Assembly: GCA_033721915.1 (NCBI GenBank)
Contig: JAWWAC010000001.1
Coordinates: 1-64,000, forward strand
DNA from: REBR01 sp033721915
GTDB lineage: Bacteria > Pseudomonadota > Gammaproteobacteria > Pseudomonadales > Oleiphilaceae
Reading direction: 5' to 3'
DNA length: 64,000 bases
Shown in pieces: positions 58,047 to 64,000 of this stretch (position 1 is its first letter; every line of letters starts with the position of its first letter). The position numbers were made by a program, and so were the translations under genes. The notes beneath the pieces are model-generated. The model was not told the DNA's origin. It saw only the letters and a list, made by a program, of their open reading frames with translations, and made no database searches.

Positions 58047-59408
58047 ATGCCTGCCAGAAAGTTGTTCTGTCACATTGCCGCTGTTACCAGCCTGTCACTG
58101 ATCGCCGCCACCGCCTTCGCCGAGGTCTCCCCGGAAGAGGCGGAGAAGCTGGGTAACGAACTCACCGCCATGGGCGCCGAGAAATCCGGCAACGGCGATG
58201 AAATCCCCGCCTATGAAGGCGGGCTCAGGGAGGCCCCCGAGGGCTATGAGGGGAACCACCGCTATGTGAACCCCTTCCCTGAGGATGAGGAGCTGTTTCG
58301 CATCGACCAGGGCAATGTGGACGAATACGCCGACCGCCTGTCGCCGGGACAGGTGGCCATGATCAAGAAATACGATTACTTCTTTATCCCGGTCTACCCC
58401 ACAAGGCGCACCGCCGCCTATCCCCGCGAGTGGGAGGAACAGACCCGCAGCAATGCCACACAGGTGGAGCTGGAACCCAGCGGCAACGGCCTGATCAACT
58501 ATGAGACAGGCACTCCGTTTCCGCTGCCACAGTCCGGCGTGGAGGCGGTGTTCAACCACACCACCCGTTACCGGGGCGGCTCTGTCACACGCCACATCGC
58601 CCAGGCATCGCCACAGCCCGACGGTGAGTTCAGCGCGGTCAAGCTCAGTGAAGACATCACCTACCCCCCTTACCTGACGGATTACCGCGAGGGGGAACAC
58701 GACAACATCCTGTTCTACTTCCGAACCACCATCACGGAGCCCTCAAGGCTCTCCGGGGATGTGCTGCTGGTTCACGAAACCCTCAACCAGGTCAAGAAAG
58801 AGCGCTCGGTGTGGGTCTACAACAACGCCCAGCGCCGTGTGCGGCGCGCGCCCAACGTGGCCTATGACGGCACCCCATCCGGCACCGAGAGCCAGCGCAC
58901 GGCGGATAACCTGGACATGTACAACGGGGCACCGGACCGCTACAACTGGGAGCTGATGGGCAAGAAGGAAATGTACATCCCCTACAACTCCTACCGCCTG
59001 GCCAGTGGCGAACTGGAATATGACGACATTATCCAGGCCGGCCATATCGACCCGTCACTGACCCGCTACGAGCTGCACCGGGTCTGGCATGTGCGGGCCA
59101 CACTGAAAGACGATGCCCGCCACGTCTATCACCAGCGGGACCTGTACATTGACGAGGACTCCTGGCAGATCGCGGTGGTGGACCACTTCGACGAGCGCGG
59201 GGATCTGTGGCGTGTGGCCGAGGCTCACATGCTCCAGGCCTACGACGTGCAGGTGCCCTTCTACGCCCTGGAGACCCTGTACGACCTGCTCTCCGGACGC
59301 TACATCGTCACCGGCATGACCAATCAGGAAAATCCCCCATTCGAGTTCGGCACCGAGCGTCGCTCCAGCTATTACACACCAGCGGCACTGCGCCGCTCCG
59401 GGCGCTAG
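58047..59408 (+). CDS. DUF1329 family periplasmic/outer-membrane-associated protein
   Basis: 453 aa. ATG at 58047 has GGGAG upstream and opens a signal peptide ending in AATAFA; a GTG seven codons earlier is less likely. The mature protein has the DUF1329 pattern: SPEEAEKLGNELTAMGAEKSGN at the start, and WVYNNAQRRVRRAPNVAYD and LYIDEDSWQIAVVDHFD later, split as read. These proteins are LolA-like beta-structured and commonly occur beside DUF1302 proteins and RND-type lipid exporters. Here neither is adjacent, so partners are missing. Role in handling hydrophobic substrates is inference. Confidence 0.9.
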   Translation: MPARKLFCHIAAVTSLSLIAATAFAEVSPEEAEKLGNELTAMGAEKSGNGDEIPAYEGGLREAPEGYEGNHRYVNPFPEDEELFRIDQGNVDEYADRLSPGQVAMIKKYDYFFIPVYPTRRTAAYPREWEEQTRSNATQVELEPSGNGLINYETGTPFPLPQSGVEAVFNHTTRYRGGSVTRHIAQASPQPDGEFSAVKLSEDITYPPYLTDYREGEHDNILFYFRTTITEPSRLSGDVLLVHETLNQVKKERSVWVYNNAQRRVRRAPNVAYDGTPSGTESQRTADNLDMYNGAPDRYNWELMGKKEMYIPYNSYRLASGELEYDDIIQAGHIDPSLTRYELHRVWHVRATLKDDARHVYHQRDLYIDEDSWQIAVVDHFDERGDLWRVAEAHMLQAYDVQVPFYALETLYDLLSGRYIVTGMTNQENPPFEFGTERRSSYYTPAALRRSGR

Positions 59409-60247
59409 TCGCCCGGCATCAGCTGGTGGTACTCAATGGCCCTGAGTGTCCCGTAGTGGCCGCATCCCGGCAGCAGCTCCAGCTGGCAAGCGGGGTGGGC
59501 CTCAGCCAGGGCGCAGGCATGGGCGGGATAAACGAGACCATCCTCCCGGCCATGGACGATGCGCACTGTAAAGGGGCTCTTTTCCCCGGCGACAGGCCGG
59601 GTGGACACCACTGAGACCATATCACGGGCCATGGCACTGGCGGCGGGGCCTGCCGACTGTGCCACTGCGGCCGCCATGTTGCGTTCAAACGCCCGCTGCA
59701 GGTCCTCCCTGTTCAACAGGGCGCGATCAGAGGCTGAAAAGCTCCCGGCCATGGCCTGCGACAATGACTGAGCGTCCCCCAGCAATGGCCTGAGGCTTTC
59801 CGCCAGAGTCTCCGGCGCCTCCAGTGCCTGACGCCAGGTGCCGGCGGTGAGCGCCCCGGCATTCTCCAGGGCATTCGCCAACAGTGGTACCGCAGGCACA
59901 CCGGTCAGCACCAGATGGCGGGCACCCAGTGCGGCCGCAGCCGCCAGGGCGAACACACCACCCCCGGAAAAACCCAGAACGGCGCATTGCGTCACCCCCA
60001 GGTGCTGCGCCAGACAGCGCAGATCCTCGGCGTGGTCCTCAGGGCCGTAGCCTGCGCAGGGGCTGGACTCCCCATAACCGGGTCTGTCCATGGCAATCAG
60101 TCGACACCGCTGCCTGAGATCCGGTGACAGCATGGCCGTTTCATGGCGGGAGCCTGGAATGCCATGGCAATAGAAAACCGGAAAACCCTCCTCGGGGCCG
60201 GTCAGTGAGAAAGACAGGGTGCGGCCATCAGGTCCCGTCAGTTGCAT
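59405..60247 (-). CDS. Alpha/beta hydrolase
   Basis: 280 aa. ATG at 60247 gives MQLTGPDGRTLSFSL, the normal N-terminus; the open frame is longer. The oxyanion HGIPGSRHE, the nucleophile elbow GFSGGG near residue 95, the acid in VHGREDGLV and the His in GCGHYGTL are all present. It shares 20 nt with the end of the LuxR-type gene upstream on the same strand, so the two are probably one transcript. Substrate unknown. Confidence 0.88.
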   Translation of the reverse strand: MQLTGPDGRTLSFSLTGPEEGFPVFYCHGIPGSRHETAMLSPDLRQRCRLIAMDRPGYGESSPCAGYGPEDHAEDLRCLAQHLGVTQCAVLGFSGGGVFALAAAAALGARHLVLTGVPAVPLLANALENAGALTAGTWRQALEAPETLAESLRPLLGDAQSLSQAMAGSFSASDRALLNREDLQRAFERNMAAAVAQSAGPAASAMARDMVSVVSTRPVAGEKSPFTVRIVHGREDGLVYPAHACALAEAHPACQLELLPGCGHYGTLRAIEYHQLMPGD

Positions 60248-61412
60248 CACAGCCCTCCCGGTCCGAATAGCCCAGCCGCTGCGACACCGTCGGAGACAGA
60301 ATGGCAAACCCCATCAGCAACACCCGCAGCAGCTCCGCCTGACGGCTGACTCCCATTTTCTGCATGATGGACTTGAGCTGAGTCCGTGCGGTGTGTATCG
60401 AGATCCCCAGGGCATGGCTGGATTCACCGAGATCACAGCCACGCAGCAGCACCGAAGCCAGCCGCAGCTCCGCCGGAGTCAGTCCATAACGGGCCCTGAG
60501 GGATGCCTCGTTCAGGGTCATGGCGCGGTGCGGATCCATGAGGAACACCAGAAAGCCGGCATCCCCGAAGCCGCTCAGACTGCAACGCCCTCCAGTCTCA
60601 CGGCAATCCAGTATCAGCAGAGAGGCACCCAGTTCACCCAGCGGCACCGACTCCACCGAACTTCCTCCCCTGCGGACCCGCATCAGGGCCTGTCGCAACC
60701 GGTAACTCTCGGCACCATCACTCAGGCCCAGTTCACGGCGGCTCAGTGTCAGCCCGAACTCCCTCAGTGATACCAGTTCCCGGGCGGAGAAGTTCATCCA
60801 CTGGCAACGCCAGTGGGAGTCCATCAGCCAGACGGCAAAGGGCAGCTGGTCCAGGGCAGACCTCGCCTGTGTCAGGGCACTCTCAAACTCCCCCACCAGC
60901 TGGCAGATGTCGGCGGCACGGCGCAGGTGCGGTGTAAAAAACGCCAGAGCCTCACGCTCCCGTGGGGAGAAAGGCCCATCCTGCAGTGAGCGGTGTACCC
61001 CCAGATGCATGGACCTGTCAGGGGCCCGGTAAAACTGGGCACCCATGGCGTAGAAGTTGCCATTGGGGCGAAACACCTTCTGGTAGAACTCGGTGGCGGC
61101 AAAGTCCCGGTCCGGCAGGATTTCATGGCTGCCATGCACAACCCCGAGGGGACCTTCGGCCAGAGCACTCCGGAAGGGATCACCGGCAGCGGCGCCCTGG
61201 TGATACAGCTGGTTGACCGAGGGATCAAAGCCCACGGTATAGGAGGTGTGGACAAGCGGGGCGTTGGTGTCCGTCAGCCGCAGTGTCGCCGTTTCACAGT
61301 GGAAACTTTCCGCCAGCCTGTGCAGAAAGGTCTGCCAGCTACCGGGGTTGACCGCCCCCTGGTAAAGGTCATTGAGCAACGTCGGTGGCGTTAACGGCTT
61401 GCTGCCAGGCAT
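60228..61412 (-). CDS. LuxR-type HTH transcriptional regulator
   Basis: 394 aa. ATG at 61412 has GGGAG upstream; an in-frame TTG lies six codons earlier. The C-terminal LuxR HTH (about 310-385) reads LTPAELRLASVLLRGCDLGE and HTARTQLKSIMQKMGVSRQAEL. The N-terminal ~280 residues have no autoinducer-binding signature; the middle (PFAVWLMDSHWRCQWMN) is PAS-like. It belongs to a single-component group found next to alpha/beta hydrolase genes. It could control its partner hydrolase and perhaps the nearby ALDH/GMC genes, which is inference. The ~150-nt leader upstream is AT-rich. Confidence 0.88.
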   Translation of the reverse strand: MPGSKPLTPPTLLNDLYQGAVNPGSWQTFLHRLAESFHCETATLRLTDTNAPLVHTSYTVGFDPSVNQLYHQGAAAGDPFRSALAEGPLGVVHGSHEILPDRDFAATEFYQKVFRPNGNFYAMGAQFYRAPDRSMHLGVHRSLQDGPFSPREREALAFFTPHLRRAADICQLVGEFESALTQARSALDQLPFAVWLMDSHWRCQWMNFSARELVSLREFGLTLSRRELGLSDGAESYRLRQALMRVRRGGSSVESVPLGELGASLLILDCRETGGRCSLSGFGDAGFLVFLMDPHRAMTLNEASLRARYGLTPAELRLASVLLRGCDLGESSHALGISIHTARTQLKSIMQKMGVSRQAELLRVLLMGFAILSPTVSQRLGYSDREGCDATDGT

Positions 61413-61558
61413 ATGCGGCTCCCTCGCCAAAACTCTGTACAGGCTAATGATTGATTAAAGCATACACCAATAACCCTGTGAAACCTTTCCAGGGTCCTTG
61501 GCCGTGCCGTGTTATCCACAGCGGATCCTGAGGGGTTGGTCATGGTCGCGCCCGGGCG

Positions 61559-62308
61559 CTAGCGCCAGAACTCACGCACCGGTGTGTCGGGGCTGAAGTG
61601 GTGGGCCACCTGGGCCTGCAGCAGCTCCGCACTGGCCAGCGCATCGGTCAGTGCGTGGTGGGGGCTGTAAAAGGGCAGATGGTAGCGGCTGCGGCTGTTA
61701 TCGAGGCGTATGGAGACCGGCCTGTGCCCGCGCAGCCGGGCGAAAAAGCCCGGCGGCTTGCGCCGGTGCAGGCGGGCCTCCAGTTCCATGGTGTCAATCA
61801 CCGGGAATTCGATGCCCTCACCAAGTCGTTCCCGCAGGGCCGCATCCAGGAAGGGCCTCTCAATGCCCCGGTGGTGGACCACCATAATATGCCCCGCCAT
61901 GGCGGAGAGAAACGCGGACAGCACCTGATTGAGATCCGGCGCGTTGAGGATATCGCCGTGGGTGATGCCATGAATCACCACGGAGTCGCTGTCCAGCTTC
62001 TCCCTTGGCCGCACCACCCAGTGTCGGGATTCTCCCATGCGGATGCGCCTGAGACTGAAGGGCATCATGCCGATGCTGACAATGCCGTTACCCTCGGGAT
62101 TCAGCCCCGTGGTTTCAAAATCCAGGGCCATCAACGGTGACTCGGACAAAGGCGTATCGCCGCTGACGGTGCCGGCCTTGTAAAAGGCTTTCAGACGCGG
62201 ATCGCGGGCCTGTCGCGACAGCTGCCTGAGACGCTCTGGCCAGTCGGGCACTCCAGCCCCCTGTACCAGCCTCTCATCCGCGGCCATGGTCAGCAACTGA
62301 CGGATCAT
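61559..62308 (-). CDS. 3'-5' exonuclease, DnaQ-like (DEDDh)
   Basis: 249 aa. The DEDDh nuclease sites are ALDFETTGLNPEG (Exo I), HGITHGDILNAP with the following conserved Asp region (Exo II), and HHALTDALASAELL (Exo III, with His then Asp). It resembles the proofreading subunit family but is probably a stand-alone exonuclease. The ATG overlaps the stop of the CBS/DUF294 gene upstream (ATGA), so the pair is co-translated. Confidence 0.9.
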   Translation of the reverse strand: MIRQLLTMAADERLVQGAGVPDWPERLRQLSRQARDPRLKAFYKAGTVSGDTPLSESPLMALDFETTGLNPEGNGIVSIGMMPFSLRRIRMGESRHWVVRPREKLDSDSVVIHGITHGDILNAPDLNQVLSAFLSAMAGHIMVVHHRGIERPFLDAALRERLGEGIEFPVIDTMELEARLHRRKPPGFFARLRGHRPVSIRLDNSRSRYHLPFYSPHHALTDALASAELLQAQVAHHFSPDTPVREFWR

Positions 62309-64000
62309 GATCGCCGCCCCGTGGGGTAGCGCAGTTTCAGGTAGTTCTGGGCATTGCTGAGCAACTGGAAGGCATCCTTGAGGCTGCGCCGCTCAAAGTG
62401 GGTCAGGTCATCCGGGCGCACATTGTTGTCCGCCTCCTTGCCCTCCTCCAGACGGGCCGCCTGGTGGCGGATACGGACCATGGCCACAAACTCCAGCGCA
62501 TCACGCAGTTCCGGCCCGGTCTTGTGGGGCAGTATATTGGCTTCGATCACATCATTGATGCGGTCAAAGGAGTTCTGGGCCGTGGAGCCCGCTGCCAGGG
62601 CATGCACCCTTATCAGGTCGGTCAGGGGTGCGGTGCCACGGCGCTTGAGGTTCATGGAATCCCTCTGCTCACCGTCCTGCTCCACCACAAAGTCCTTGAA
62701 GAACCCCAGCGGCGGTTTTCGGTTCATGGCGTTACGGGCCATGCAGGCCAGAAACGGTGAGTTCCGACTGGCTTTTCTGGCCACCAGGGTCTTGAGCTGG
62801 TCGGCCCAGGCGGTTTCCCCGGCCACGCCGTCCAGGTCAAAGAAGATGGAGCTGTTGAGCAGCCCCTCCGCTGAGGGCTCATGAATCCAGCGGTTGAAGT
62901 ATTCCTCCCAGACACGCAGCGGTTGACGCCAGTGACGATTGGTGGCCATGATGTCGCCCTTGCAGTAGCTGTAGCCCAGTGAGGCCAGTCCATCGCAGAC
63001 CAGAGCCGCCAGCTGCCGGAAGTAGCCATCGTGCTCGGCGTGGATGAAGCGGTTATCCAGCACCAGGGCATTGTCCTGGTCTGTCATCATCAACTGCTCG
63101 TCACGGGCCATGGAGCCCAGTGCCAGGAAACAGTAGGGTATCGGCGGCGGCCCCAGCGCCTCCTCCGCCAGCTCCAGAAGACGCTGCTTGAAGGTGCGAC
63201 CGATCACGGACATGGCACAGCCGATCATATGGGAGTTGGCGTCCTCGTTGACCATGCGGATAAAACAGGCCTTCACATCCGGCACCAACTGCTGGAGCTC
63301 CTCCAGGGACTGGGCCCGGAAGATACTGCTCACCACAAAGAGGCTGTTCTGGGATTCGTACTGGACAATGTCCGCCAGTGCCACCACCCCCACTGGGCGC
63401 CGGTTCTGCACCACCGGCAGATGGTGGATATTGCCACGCATCATCAGCAGCATGGCTTCGAACACAAACTGGCCGCCCACCACCGTGGTGGGATCAGGGG
63501 TCATGATCTGCGACAGTGGCGTGTCATAGGGAAGTCCCCCGGCGATCACCCGGGTACGCAGATCCTTGTCGGTAATAATCCCCGTCAGTGCGGCTTCCGT
63601 GCCCTCTGGCTGTGACTCCAGCACCAGCAGTGCCGATACCCCCTCCCGGCTCATGATCCCGGCCGCCTCCGCCACGGTGGCTGTCTCGGGGAGACTCACG
63701 GCCTCCCGGGAGACCAGTTTGCGCACACGGGAGGTCATCAGCTCATTGGCGTTCTGCTGTTGGGAGACGGCCTGACGCAGACGGGTGCGGTCTTCCACCT
63801 CCACATAATCGGCAAAGTTCTCATAGTGCTCAAAGAGCGAGCGGAACTGCTGCTGTGGAATGAAATAGATCAGGCTGTCTTCAATGGCCCTGGCGGGAAA
63901 GCGTACCTGCCCGTTCATCATCAGTGCCAGCTGGCCGAACAGGTCACCATCACTCAGCCGATTGTAGAGGTCGCCATTGCGTCGATACAGCTCCACCGCA
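62305..64000 (-). CDS. Cyclic-nucleotide-binding/CBS/DUF294 nucleotidyltransferase-like protein (partial)
   Basis: At least 564 codons; the frame runs off the window, so the N-terminus is missing. Residues 1-60 are the end of a cyclic-nucleotide-binding domain (LSDGDLFGQLALMMNG). Two CBS domains follow (about 95-215). The DUF294 nucleotidyltransferase-like core has LGSMARDEQLMMTDQDNAL near residue 298, and a DUF294_C helical region ends the protein. It is paired with a DnaQ-like exonuclease, a recurring arrangement in gammaproteobacteria. Substrates are unknown; the NT core may add a nucleotide to a protein or RNA. Confidence 0.92.
   Translation of the reverse strand, partial: AVELYRRNGDLYNRLSDGDLFGQLALMMNGQVRFPARAIEDSLIYFIPQQQFRSLFEHYENFADYVEVEDRTRLRQAVSQQQNANELMTSRVRKLVSREAVSLPETATVAEAAGIMSREGVSALLVLESQPEGTEAALTGIITDKDLRTRVIAGGLPYDTPLSQIMTPDPTTVVGGQFVFEAMLLMMRGNIHHLPVVQNRRPVGVVALADIVQYESQNSLFVVSSIFRAQSLEELQQLVPDVKACFIRMVNEDANSHMIGCAMSVIGRTFKQRLLELAEEALGPPPIPYCFLALGSMARDEQLMMTDQDNALVLDNRFIHAEHDGYFRQLAALVCDGLASLGYSYCKGDIMATNRHWRQPLRVWEEYFNRWIHEPSAEGLLNSSIFFDLDGVAGETAWADQLKTLVARKASRNSPFLACMARNAMNRKPPLGFFKDFVVEQDGEQRDSMNLKRRGTAPLTDLIRVHALAAGSTAQNSFDRINDVIEANILPHKTGPELRDALEFVAMVRIRHQAARLEEGKEADNNVRPDDLTHFERRSLKDAFQLLSNAQNYLKLRYPTGRRS

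Noticed and set aside
1..64000. tRNA, rRNA, CRISPR array, riboswitch or prophage
   Set aside because: I looked in all gaps and saw no cloverleaf, no repeat-spacer pattern and no phage structural genes. A covariance-model search would be needed to exclude small RNAs.

Overview
The window is a GC-rich chromosome segment from a gammaproteobacterium. The housekeeping block pyrG-kdsA-eno, rlmA, hrpB, arfB, yebG with a LexA box, and the YajQ, DUF1289 and PpiC families all fit that class. The many lipid and alcohol enzymes (lipases, desaturase, GMC oxidase, aldehyde dehydrogenases, flavin monooxygenase) and the PEP-CTERM protein suggest a free-living aquatic or hydrocarbon/lipid-using organism. That lifestyle is an inference, and I do not assign a genus. 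I saw no rRNA, tRNA, CRISPR array, phage or intact transposase gene.

Layout. 1-4.0 kb: eno, kdsA and pyrG on the minus strand. 4.3-6.4 kb: a secreted dienelactone-hydrolase-like protein and a serine-hydrolase-like protein. 6.4-11.3 kb: an RND efflux pair divergent from its TetR regulator, with two tandem operators over the pump promoter. 11.4-15.6 kb: a GH84-like glycosidase, a monoacylglycerol-lipase-like lipoprotein, an aldehyde dehydrogenase remnant, arfB, a GST and LexA-controlled yebG. 15.6-21.5 kb: an AraC regulator divergent from a tight five-gene operon (flavin monooxygenase, BASS transporter, epimerase, SDR, TauE/SafE permease). 21.6-27 kb: a large secreted lipase, a MgtE-N-like protein, PpiC, DUF1289 and a fatty acid desaturase. 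26.8-32.4 kb: an aspartoacylase-like / glutamate-cysteine-ligase-like pair, rlmA, a DUF3096 miniprotein, a decayed TPR gene, yajQ and a zinc-ribbon-less Sir2. 32.7-38.1 kb: a second RND pair and a zinc alcohol dehydrogenase.

38.1-44.3 kb is the most interesting part. An ammonium transporter has two NtrC-type sites and a sigma-54 promoter. A small TA-flanked inverted-repeat element (MITE-like) abuts a lipase gene. A very long beta-helix plus diheme cytochrome protein has its lipoprotein signal peptide separated from the main reading frame by one base in a homopolymeric tract. 44.3-53.8 kb: hrpB, an MFS transporter, a response regulator with a C-terminal membrane helix, and an SbcCD-like (YhaN/YhaO-like) pair. 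53.9-64 kb: a PEP-CTERM protein with a sigma-54-like promoter, an ALDH / GMC oxidase / DUF1329 group, a LuxR-type regulator with an alpha/beta hydrolase, and an exonuclease / CBS-DUF294 pair that runs off the window edge.

All family calls come from reading motifs and recalled family features. No database search was run. Starts were moved inward from the longest open frame where a Shine-Dalgarno sequence or signal peptide decided it.
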